Assembly (NCBI RefSeq): GCF_030286555.1
Contig: NZ_JASVWF010000002.1
Location: 248,001-312,000 of the forward strand
From: Actinomycetospora termitidis
GTDB lineage: Bacteria; Actinomycetota; Actinomycetes; Mycobacteriales; Pseudonocardiaceae
Reading direction: 5' to 3'
DNA length: 64,000 nucleotides
Shown here: one piece after another, positions 50,166 through 57,829 of the stretch
Layout of the letters: every line of letters starts with the position of its first letter
Position numbering within the stretch: position 1 is the stretch's first letter
Made by a program: the position numbers and the translations under genes
The notes under the pieces: generated by a model
Told to the model about the DNA's origin: nothing
Database searches by the model: none
What the model saw: only the letters and a program-made list of their open reading frames with translations

Positions 50166-50741
50166 TCAGGCGAGGTCGGGAGCGTGGACGCGCTCGGGTG
50201 CGAACACGCGGCGCAGCATGGGCTCGAAGAACTCCAGCGGCTCGCTGTCGTAGCCGGGGTCGAAGGAGTTCTGGTCGTAGCGCGCGCAGAAGGCGACGCA
50301 GGCCTGGTACCAGGGCTGGTCGGCGTAGCGGTCGCGGGCGTTCGGGTCGGCGCCGACGTGGTGGAACCAGTAGACGCCTTGGAAGACGCCGTGGTGGCGC
50401 ATGACCTGGTAGTTGCGGTCGGAGACGTAGGGCCGGACGACGGCCGCGGCGACCTCCGAATGGTTGGCGGGGGCGAGCATGTCGCCGATGTCGTGGACGA
50501 GGGCGCAGACCACGGTCTCCTCGTCCTCGCCGGCCCGGTGGGCGCGGGTCGCGGCCTGGAGGCTGTGCTCGAGGCGGGTGACCCGGTAGCCGGTGTGGTC
50601 GTCCATGGCGCGCAGCCAGCCCAGCACGCGGTCGGGGAAGCGCGCGAGCTCGGCGTGCTCGTAGGTCTCGAGCAGGGCGTAGTCGGCGGCGGTCCCGTCG
50701 GCCATGGCGGTGAACCCGACCGTGGGGCGTCCCGAGGTCAT
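50166..50741 (-). CDS. tmpB: HD-domain diiron oxygenase, TmpB/PhnZ-like
   Basis: 191 residues. HD-domain ligands in order: His59 (RLEHSLQ), His83-Asp84 (VHDIGD), His94 (NHSE), His116/117 (MRHHG), Asp156 (RYDQ). The 24-residue step from His59 to His83 equals that of PhnZ. Such mixed-valent diiron enzymes cleave the C-P bond of 1-hydroxyphosphonates. It overlaps the TauD-like gene by four bases, the layout of tmpA-tmpB for 2-trimethylaminoethylphosphonate use. But the gating pair Tyr-x-x-Glu of PhnZ seems replaced by His49-x-x-Tyr52, so the substrate may differ. Confidence 0.75.
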   Translation of the reverse strand: MTSGRPTVGFTAMADGTAADYALLETYEHAELARFPDRVLGWLRAMDDHTGYRVTRLEHSLQAATRAHRAGEDEETVVCALVHDIGDMLAPANHSEVAAAVVRPYVSDRNYQVMRHHGVFQGVYWFHHVGADPNARDRYADQPWYQACVAFCARYDQNSFDPGYDSEPLEFFEPMLRRVFAPERVHAPDLA

Positions 50742-51901
50742 GCGTCCTCCTGAGGCTGGGCGGCCAGCGGCCGGTGCTCGCCGCGCAGCACGCGGCGGCG
50801 GGCCATGAGGTCGTCGAACTCCATGTACACGTCCTGGAGGTGGCGGGCGCCGCTGGTGGGGTCGTAGGGCAGCCGGCCGTGCAGGACGCGGTGGGAGTGC
50901 ACCGTGAGCAGGTCGCCGTCCTCGGCGCCGAAGGTGGCGCGGTAGCGGCCGGAGTCGATGATGCGGGCGAGGTGGCGGTAGGCGTCGTAGAAGGCCTCGA
51001 CGTCCTCGAACGGCGCCGCGAGGGGCTGGGCGAGCTGGTTGGAGAACCGGAACAGCCGGACCTCACCGCCGGTGTCGAGCTGCACCATGGGGTTCTCGGC
51101 CCAGGTGTCCTCGTCGTCGCTGAAGAGCTGGTACGGCACCGGCACGCGGACGAGCGTGTCGAAGTGCTCCGGGGCGTCGCGGCGCAGCTCGGCCAGGGCG
51201 GCCCAGCCGTCGACCAGCGTGGACTCCCCGCCGGTGGCCCGGTGGGTGAGGAAGTGCAGGAGCTGGACCGACGGTGGCCAGTCGTAGCTGGGCAGGTCGG
51301 TGTGCGGCTTGAGCTCGCCGGGGGTGTGGGCGACGTTGTAGCCGGCCGGGTCGTGACGGACGTTGTGCACGCGCTCGAAGGCGACCTCGCGGACGTGGCC
51401 GATGTGCTCGGCGAACCGCTCGACCTCGTGGTCCTCGGACGGGACCCCGCTGACGACCGCGGCGCCGTGCTCCCGGACGGCGTCCAGGTAGGCGAGCTGG
51501 CCGTCGGTGCTGCCGACGACGTCGGCGTGCGCGAACCACGGCGGCTCACCCGCCGTCGCGGACCAGAGCGACACCGGACGACGGCGGGCGGCGCGAGCGG
51601 CAGGGGAGTAGTCGTAGCGGCGCAACCAGTCCGGCGAGTAGGTCGCGGCCCGTCCGTCGTTCCACTGCACCTGCAGGCCGCGGTCGGGGTCCCAGGCGGC
51701 GGTGGTCGGCGCGATGTCGGCCGGGATCGAGCCGGTGAACAGCTTGCGCTCCCCGCTCTGGCGGACGCGGTCGTCGGCGGCCCAGCTGTTGTCGCGCAGC
51801 CAGACGTAGTGGAAGTGGCGGGGTTGCCCGTCGAGCACGACGCTCAGGTGCCTCTCGTCGAGCGCGAGGGCGCCGTCGGTCGTGTCGAGTGTCTGGCTCA
51901 C
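50738..51901 (-). CDS. tmpA: Fe(II)/2-oxoglutarate oxygenase with DUF971 domain, TmpA-like
   Basis: 387 residues, gamma-butyrobetaine hydroxylase family. N-terminal DUF971-like part (HYVWLRDNSWAADDRVRQSGERKLFTG) and a C-terminal TauD domain with iron ligands in KPHTDLPSYDWPPSVQLLHFL and a distal His in VHSHRVLHGR. In family members the DUF971 part binds zinc with Cys residues; here the positions after WLRDN read SWAADD, with no Cys. As TmpA it would hydroxylate a trimethylaminophosphonate for TmpB. A carnitine/betaine-type role is the alternative. Confidence 0.75.
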   Translation of the reverse strand: MSQTLDTTDGALALDERHLSVVLDGQPRHFHYVWLRDNSWAADDRVRQSGERKLFTGSIPADIAPTTAAWDPDRGLQVQWNDGRAATYSPDWLRRYDYSPAARAARRRPVSLWSATAGEPPWFAHADVVGSTDGQLAYLDAVREHGAAVVSGVPSEDHEVERFAEHIGHVREVAFERVHNVRHDPAGYNVAHTPGELKPHTDLPSYDWPPSVQLLHFLTHRATGGESTLVDGWAALAELRRDAPEHFDTLVRVPVPYQLFSDDEDTWAENPMVQLDTGGEVRLFRFSNQLAQPLAAPFEDVEAFYDAYRHLARIIDSGRYRATFGAEDGDLLTVHSHRVLHGRLPYDPTSGARHLQDVYMEFDDLMARRRVLRGEHRPLAAQPQEDA

Positions 51902-52037
51902 CGGAGGTCTCCTGGGTGTCGCGATCGGTGGTCCCGTCCAGCGTCGCGGCCGCAGGAGGCGAACTCAAACGACGGAAATCGCCCCTGAGACCCGGGAAAT
52001 GTGTGGCTCGCCGAGTCACGTGCCTAGGGTCGTCGTC

Positions 52038-52946
52038 GTGCGCGATCCGCTGCCGCCCCTGCCCGGCGTGCAGGCCTTCGAGGCCGCGGCCCGGCTCGGG
52101 AGCTTCGCGGCGGCCGCTGCCGAGCTGCACCTGTCCCCGGCGGCGGTCAGCCAGCGCGTCCGGTCGGTGGAGACCCACCTCGGGGTCCCGCTCTTCGAGC
52201 GGCTCGCCCGCAGCGTGGCGCTCACCGAGCTGGGCCGCGCGTACCTGCCCGCGGTCCGCGAGAGTCTCGACGACCTCGCCGCCGCCACGGGAGGGCTGTT
52301 CGCGCCGGCCCGCCGGGAGCAGCTCACCGTCCGGACCCAGGTGTCCTACGCGACCACCTGGCTCGCCCCGCACCTGCACCTCTTCCGCGCCGAGCACCCC
52401 GAGATCGACCTGCGCCTGGTCTCCGCGGTCTGGGCGGAGGCCCTCGTCCCGGGCGAGGTGGACCTCGACATCCACCAGGGCCGCGGCGCGTGGCCCGGCG
52501 TGCACGCCGAGCTCCTCCACCACGACGACGCCGTCGTCGTGCACGGCCCGCGCCACGTCGAGCGCTTCGGTCCGGTGAACGACGTCGCCGACCTCGCCGA
52601 CCGTCCCCGCATCCGGGTCCTCGGCTTCGACGACGTCTGGCAGCGCCTGCTGCCGCCAGCGCCCGGCGGCCCGACCATCACCGTGGACACCACGGTCACC
52701 GCCCTCGAACTCGTCGCGGCCGGCGACGCCAGCGCCGTGGTCCCCGAACGGTTCGTCCGGGCCGCCGTCCGCGAGGGCCGGGTCGCCCTCGCCCTGGCGC
52801 GCTCCTTCCCCATGCGGCAGGCCCACTACCTGCTGCGGTCCCACGACGACCCGACGCCCTCCCCGCGGGCCCGGACCTTCCTCGCCTGGCTCGCCCGCCT
52901 CGACGAGCACGTCCCCGTGCTGCCCGGCGATGGTGCGACGACGTGA
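52038..52946 (+). CDS. LysR-family regulator (GcvA-like)
   Basis: 302 residues from GTG 52038. Winged helix LPGVQAFEAAARLGSFAAAAAELHLSPAAVSQRVRSVETHLGVPLFERLARSVALTELGRAYL at about 7-70, then a substrate-binding domain with LVSAVWAEALVPGEVDLDIHQGRG. The GcvA-like form recognises by its Leu-Ser-x-Ala-Ala-Val-Ser-Gln helix. It diverges from the tmpA-like gene across 136 bases and should regulate it. Confidence 0.92.
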   Translation: MRDPLPPLPGVQAFEAAARLGSFAAAAAELHLSPAAVSQRVRSVETHLGVPLFERLARSVALTELGRAYLPAVRESLDDLAAATGGLFAPARREQLTVRTQVSYATTWLAPHLHLFRAEHPEIDLRLVSAVWAEALVPGEVDLDIHQGRGAWPGVHAELLHHDDAVVVHGPRHVERFGPVNDVADLADRPRIRVLGFDDVWQRLLPPAPGGPTITVDTTVTALELVAAGDASAVVPERFVRAAVREGRVALALARSFPMRQAHYLLRSHDDPTPSPRARTFLAWLARLDEHVPVLPGDGATT

Positions 52947-53004
52947 ACTCGTCGGTGTCGGGGAGGTGGAGGCAGGTCGCGGGTGCCCGGGACTCGCAGG
53001 AGCC

Positions 53005-53021
53005 CTAGGTCAGGACTAGGT
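53005..53021. promoter_or_regulatory. CTAGGT direct repeat in the ben promoter
   Basis: CTAGGT occurs at 53005-53010 and 53016-53021, 11 bp apart, that is on the same face of the helix, about 72 bases before the benA start. Candidate site for the LuxR-type activator encoded at 57830. Confidence 0.4.
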
Positions 53022-53092
53022 ACTTGGCCGGTGTGGCGTGCGCCATGTCGAGGGACTCTGGGTGAACACCAGCCCACCACCTGGAGGCCGCG

Positions 53093-54448
53093 ATGACGCA
53101 GAGCCTGGAACGAGCCGAACACGTCCTCGCCGACGCCGTCGTCGACGACCGCGAGTCCGGGGTGGTGAAGGCGAACCGCCGGATCTTCACCGACGAGGAG
53201 ATCTTCGAACTCGAGATGAAGCACATCTTCGAGGGCAACTGGGTCTACCTCGCCCACGAGAGCCAGGTCTCGGAGCCGGGCGACTACTTCACCACGTACA
53301 TCGGCCGTCAGCCGATCGTGATCACGCGCGACAAGGACGGCGGGCTGCACTGCCTGATCAACGCGTGCGCACACCGCGGATCGATGCTGTGCCGCAAGAA
53401 GCGGGACAACCGCAAGACGCTGACCTGCCCGTTCCACGGGTGGACCTACCGCAACGACGGGACGCTGCTCAAGGTCAAGGACCCCGACGGCGCCGGCTAC
53501 CCGGACAACTTCGACACCGACGGGTCGCACAACCTCGTCAAGGTGTCGATGTTCGAGAGCTACCGGGGATTCCTGTTCGGCAGCCTCAAGGCCGACGTCC
53601 TCCCGCTGACCGAGCACCTCGGTGACACCACCGAACTGATCGACATGATGGTCGACCAGTCGCCGGAGGGCCTGGAGGTGCTGCGCGGGTCGTCCACCTA
53701 CACCTTCGACGGGAACTGGAAGGTCCAGGCGGAGAACGGCGCCGACGGCTACCACGTCACCGCGCTGCACTGGAACTACGCGGCCACCACCTCGCGGCGC
53801 GAGAGCGGCGAGTCGAAGAACGAGACCAAGGCCCTCGACGCCGGCGGCTGGGGCAAGTCCGGCGGCGGCTACTGGTCCTTCCCGCACGGCCACCTGTGCC
53901 TGTGGACCTGGAAGGCCAACCCGCAGGACCAGCCACTCTACTCGGAGATCGACACGCTCAAGGAGCAGTTCGGCGACGCGACCGGGGACTTCATGGTCCG
54001 CGGCTCCCGCAATCTGTGCCTCTACCCGAACGTCTACCTGATGGACCAGTTCTCGACGCAGATCCGGCACTTCCGTCCGATCGCGCCGAACCAGACCGAG
54101 GTCACGATCTACTGCATCGCGCCGAAGGGTGAGAGCGACCAGGCCCGCGCGAACCGCATCCGGCAGTACGAGGACTTCTTCAACGCCTCCGGCATGGCCA
54201 CCCCCGACGACCTCGAGGAGTTCCGCGCCTGCCAGCTGACCTTCGAGGCCACGACCGCGCCGTGGAACGACATGAGCCGTGGGGTCAAACACTGGATCGA
54301 CGGTCCCGACGAGGTCGCCTCCGCGCTGGGCATGGACGGCGTCATCTCGTCGGGCGCCAAGAACGAGGACGAGGGCCTCTATCCGGTCCAGCACGGCTAC
54401 TGGCTGGAGACGATGCGGGCGGCTCTCTCGGCCGAGAAGGAGGCCTGA
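53093..54448 (+). CDS. benA: Benzoate 1,2-dioxygenase large subunit
   Basis: 451 residues, same size as known BenA. Rieske ligands in CAHRGSMLC and CPFHGWTY; mononuclear iron site in [18 protein letters not shown] (Asp-His-His). [24 protein letters not shown] is characteristic of benzoate/toluate dioxygenases. Adds O2 to benzoate to form the 1,2-cis-diol carboxylate. First gene of the ben operon; ATG preceded by TGGAGG. Ring-cleavage cat genes are not in the window. Confidence 0.95.
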   Translation: MTQSLERAEHVLADAVVDDRESGVVKANRRIFTDEEIFELEMKHIFEGNWVYLAHESQVSEPGDYFTTYIGRQPIVITRDKDGGLHCLINACAHRGSMLCRKKRDNRKTLTCPFHGWTYRNDGTLLKVKDPDGAGYPDNFDTDGSHNLVKVSMFESYRGFLFGSLKADVLPLTEHLGDTTELIDMMVDQSPEGLEVLRGSSTYTFDGNWKVQAENGADGYHVTALHWNYAATTSRRESGESKNETKALDAGGWGKSGGGYWSFPHGHLCLWTWKANPQDQPLYSEIDTLKEQFGDATGDFMVRGSRNLCLYPNVYLMDQFSTQIRHFRPIAPNQTEVTIYCIAPKGESDQARANRIRQYEDFFNASGMATPDDLEEFRACQLTFEATTAPWNDMSRGVKHWIDGPDEVASALGMDGVISSGAKNEDEGLYPVQHGYWLETMRAALSAEKEA

Positions 54449-54450
54449 TC

Positions 54451-55005
54451 ATGACGACGACGGAGAAGGCCGCCGGCAACGGCCGCGACGCGGACACCCC
54501 CGGCAGCGGGAACGCCCTGATCACCCAGAACCTCATCGAGCAGTTCCTCTACCGCGAGGCGCGCTATCTGGACGACCGCGAGTTCGAGCGCTGGCTGGAG
54601 TGCTACGCCGACGACGTCGTGTACTGGCTACCGTGCTGGGACGACCACGACACCCTCACCCAGGACCCGCAGCGCGAGATCTCGCTGATCTACTACCCGA
54701 ACAAGGGTGGGCTCGAGGACCGGGTGTTCCGGATCCGCACGGAGCGGTCGAGCGCGACCTCGCTCCCGGAACCGCGCACCAGCCACAACATCGCGAACGT
54801 CGAGGTGATCGAGCGCCGCGGTGACCTGGTCGACGTCCGCTTCAACTGGCACACCATGTACTTCCGGTACAAGACGGTCGACCCGTACTACGGCACGTCG
54901 TTCTACACGATCGACTTCTCCGGGCCGTCGCCGCTGATCCGCCGCAAGACCGTGGTGCTGAAGAACGACTTCATCCACCACGTCGTCGACATCTACCACT
55001 TCTAG
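54451..55005 (+). CDS. benB: Benzoate 1,2-dioxygenase small subunit
   Basis: 184 residues, ring-hydroxylating dioxygenase beta subunit (SnoaL-like cone). FLYREARYLDDREFERWLECYADDVVYWLP and ISLIYYPNKGGLEDRVFRIRTERSSAT are BenB signatures. It starts two bases after the benA stop, with AAGGAGG inside the benA end. Forms the structural part of the alpha3beta3 oxygenase. The first 20 residues are a variable tail. Confidence 0.95.
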   Translation: MTTTEKAAGNGRDADTPGSGNALITQNLIEQFLYREARYLDDREFERWLECYADDVVYWLPCWDDHDTLTQDPQREISLIYYPNKGGLEDRVFRIRTERSSATSLPEPRTSHNIANVEVIERRGDLVDVRFNWHTMYFRYKTVDPYYGTSFYTIDFSGPSPLIRRKTVVLKNDFIHHVVDIYHF

Positions 55006-55014
55006 GGAGGGGTC

Positions 55015-57822
55015 ATGACGACGAGCTTCGACGTCGCGCTCTCCTTCGAGGACGGCGTGACGCGCTTCGTGAAGTGCCGCGAGGGCCAGACGGTCATGGA
55101 CGCGGCCTACCGATCGAAGATCAACATCCCGGTCGACTGCAGTGACGGCGCGTGCGGCACCTGCAAGTCCTTCCTCGAGTCCGGCGAGTTCGAGATGGAC
55201 GACTACGTCGAGGACGCGCTCGCGCCCGACGAGGAATCCGCCGGGTACGTCCTGACCTGCAGCATGAGCCCGCGCTCGGACCTGGTCATCCAGATCCCGA
55301 CCACGTCCGCCGTCGCGAAGACCAGCGCCGGCAGCTTCACCGCGACGATCGCCGAGGTGGCGCGGCTGTCGGAGACGACGGTGTCCTTGACGCTCGACTG
55401 TGAGGACCGGGAGAAGCTCGTCTTCCTGCCGGGGCAGTACGTCAACATCGCCGTGCCCGGCACCGACCAGACGCGGTCGTACTCGTTCTCCTCCGGTCCC
55501 GACGACGAGCGGCTGAGCTTCCTGATCAAGCTCTCGCCCGGCGGGGTGATGTCGGAGTACCTGGACCAGTGGGCGTCGGTCGGCGACTCGCTGCAGTTCA
55601 CCGGCCCGCACGGCAGCTTCTTCCTGCGCGAGTCCGACTCGCCGTTGCTGCTGCTCGCGGGCGGGACGGGGCTCGCCCCGATCCTGTCGATCCTGCGCCG
55701 CCTGCACGCGAGCGGGAGCGACCGGGAGGCGCACCTGATCTACGGCGCCACCACGGACGACGACGTCGTCGAGCTGGAGACGCTGCGCGGGCTCGAGGAG
55801 GTGCTGGAGAACTTCACGTGGGTCCACACCGTGGCCGACGAGAACACCTCCGCCGAGCGGCAGGGCTACGTCACCGCACACACCGAGGCGGAGCACCTGC
55901 ACGACGGCGCCGCCTCGGTCTACCTGTGCGGCCCGCCGCCGATGGTCGACGCCGTGCGACGCGACCACGCCGACCGGGGCTTCGAGCCCGCGGGCTTCTA
56001 CTACGAGAAGTTCGCCCTCGCCGCGAAGCCCGACTCCGAGCAGGAGGGCGCGCAGGACCTCGAGGCCGCGGAGCCCGAGACCGACGCGACCACACCGGAC
56101 GTCGGGAAGACCGGCCATGAGTCGCACACCGAGGAGCGGGAGCCGACGCCCGCGCCGGTGGTGCTCGACCCCGAGCCATCGGCCGAACTGCTGCCGAGCG
56201 GGGAGGGCCGCGAGCTCAACGGGGAGATGATCCTGCCGCGGGTCGAGCTGGCGGAGCTGGGCGCCGACGCCCGGATCGCGGCCGCGTCCGACCTGCCGGA
56301 CGGGTCGCCGGTCGAGGACCTGCCGCGCCGGCTGCTGGGTCGGGTCGTGCTGCCTGCCGGAGAGGGCGGAGTCGGTGGCGACCGGGTCACGGACGACGAC
56401 GGGCTGCTCGTCGCCGAGGACGCCCGCGGGATCCTCGGGCAGGAGGCGTTCGCGACGAGCGTCGTCGAGCCGCTGGTCGCGCCGCGCGCGCCGGAGCCGG
56501 CCGACGAGTCCGTCCCGGGCACCGTCACGACCGACGGCTACGAGATCGGCCAGCAGCACCCGTCGATCCAGGTGTCCGACGCGATCTTCGACGCGCGGCG
56601 GGCCCTCGAGCTCGGCGCGCTGGAACTGACGATCGGCCGCATCACCTCGCAGCAGATCGCGGGCTACCGGGTGCTCGCGGAGTCGACCGTGCCGTACGTG
56701 GACGTGGCGAACGAGCGCTTCACCGACGCGCACGCCTACACCGAGTCCAACGCCGCGTTCCACGACTACCTGTTCACCCTGACCGGCAACAGCCACCTGC
56801 TGAGCGCCTACCAGGACCTCGGGGTCAAGGGACACATGGAGGAGTCGCTGCGCTCGGCGACCTGGTGCGACCCGCGCTGCGCGCAGGACCACCTGGACAT
56901 CGTGGACGCCATGGAGTCCGGCGACCGCGACGAGGCCCGACGGCTGTTCTCCGAGCACGCCGAGCGGTCCAAGGCGACCACACGGCGTGCGATGAACGAG
57001 CGGCAGGCGGCCCGTCGCCCGAGGTTCGTGACGCCGGGTCGCTTCGCCGACCAGGTCGTGATCGTCACCGGCGCGGGCCAGGGCATCGGGGAGACCACGG
57101 CGCGCCGCATCCACGCCGAGGGCGGGCTCGTGGTGCTCGCGGACCGCGCGGACACCGTCAAGGAGCTCGCCGCGGAACTCGTGGAGGACCGCACCGAGGG
57201 CGTGGGCGACGCGGTCGCCGTGCTCGCGGACCTCGAGACGTGGGAGGGCGCGCAGGCCGTCGTCGACGCCGCGATCGAGCAGTTCGGTCGGGTGGACGTC
57301 GCCATCCACGGTGTGGGCGGCACGATCTGGGCGAAGCCGTTCGAGGAGTACGGCCCGGAGGAGATGGAGGCCGAGGTCCGGCGGTCGTTGTGGCCGACGC
57401 TGTGGGGGTGCCGCGCCGTGGCGCCCCACATGATCGAGCGGGGGCGGGGCACCGTCGTCAACATCTCGTCGAACGCGACCCGCGGCATCCTGCGGGTGCC
57501 GTACGCGGCGGCCAAGGGCGGCGTCAACGCGATCACGTCCGCCCTCGCGATGGAGTTCGCTCCGCACGGGATCCGCGTCGTGGCCACCGCACCCGGCGGC
57601 ACCGACGCACCCGAGCGCCGGACCCCGCGGGGACCGGCACCGTCCTCCGACCAGGAGCACCAGTGGCGCCACGACATGGTCGAGCAGGTCACGGGGTCGT
57701 CGCTGATGAAGCGCTACGGCACGCTCGACGAGCAGGCGGCGGCGATCTGCTTCCTGGCCTCGCCCGAGGCGTCGTACATCACGGGGTCGGTGCTGCCCGT
57801 CGCCGGCGGGGACCTCGGCTGA
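55015..57822 (+). CDS. benCD: BenC-FCD-BenD triple fusion: dioxygenase reductase, FCD domain, diol dehydrogenase
   Basis: 935 residues in one frame. Residues 1-340 are a BenC reductase: 2Fe-2S Cys42/47/50/82 (DCSDGACGTC), flavin RSYSF at 154-158, GGTGLAP and LCGPPPMVDAV. Residues 341-507 are an acidic, Pro-rich linker. Residues 508-660 look like the FCD sensor domain of GntR regulators: RRALELGALELTIGRIT, NAAFHDYLFTLTGNSHLL, DHLDIVDAMESGDRDEARRLFSEH. Residues 676-935 are a BenD-type SDR: VIVTGAGQGIGE, NISSNATRG, YAAAKGG, VAGGDLG. So electron supply for diol formation and NAD-linked diol oxidation sit on one chain. The DNA-binding part normally before FCD is absent. Confidence 0.92.
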   Translation: MTTSFDVALSFEDGVTRFVKCREGQTVMDAAYRSKINIPVDCSDGACGTCKSFLESGEFEMDDYVEDALAPDEESAGYVLTCSMSPRSDLVIQIPTTSAVAKTSAGSFTATIAEVARLSETTVSLTLDCEDREKLVFLPGQYVNIAVPGTDQTRSYSFSSGPDDERLSFLIKLSPGGVMSEYLDQWASVGDSLQFTGPHGSFFLRESDSPLLLLAGGTGLAPILSILRRLHASGSDREAHLIYGATTDDDVVELETLRGLEEVLENFTWVHTVADENTSAERQGYVTAHTEAEHLHDGAASVYLCGPPPMVDAVRRDHADRGFEPAGFYYEKFALAAKPDSEQEGAQDLEAAEPETDATTPDVGKTGHESHTEEREPTPAPVVLDPEPSAELLPSGEGRELNGEMILPRVELAELGADARIAAASDLPDGSPVEDLPRRLLGRVVLPAGEGGVGGDRVTDDDGLLVAEDARGILGQEAFATSVVEPLVAPRAPEPADESVPGTVTTDGYEIGQQHPSIQVSDAIFDARRALELGALELTIGRITSQQIAGYRVLAESTVPYVDVANERFTDAHAYTESNAAFHDYLFTLTGNSHLLSAYQDLGVKGHMEESLRSATWCDPRCAQDHLDIVDAMESGDRDEARRLFSEHAERSKATTRRAMNERQAARRPRFVTPGRFADQVVIVTGAGQGIGETTARRIHAEGGLVVLADRADTVKELAAELVEDRTEGVGDAVAVLADLETWEGAQAVVDAAIEQFGRVDVAIHGVGGTIWAKPFEEYGPEEMEAEVRRSLWPTLWGCRAVAPHMIERGRGTVVNISSNATRGILRVPYAAAKGGVNAITSALAMEFAPHGIRVVATAPGGTDAPERRTPRGPAPSSDQEHQWRHDMVEQVTGSSLMKRYGTLDEQAAAICFLASPEASYITGSVLPVAGGDLG

Positions 57823-57829
57823 CCCCGCC

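Noticed and set aside
56035..56540. Possible frameshift or junction artefact between BenC and FCD parts
   Set aside because: The frame stays open with a normal acidic/Pro-rich linker, and both flanking domains are complete and in frame, so a true fusion is the simpler reading.
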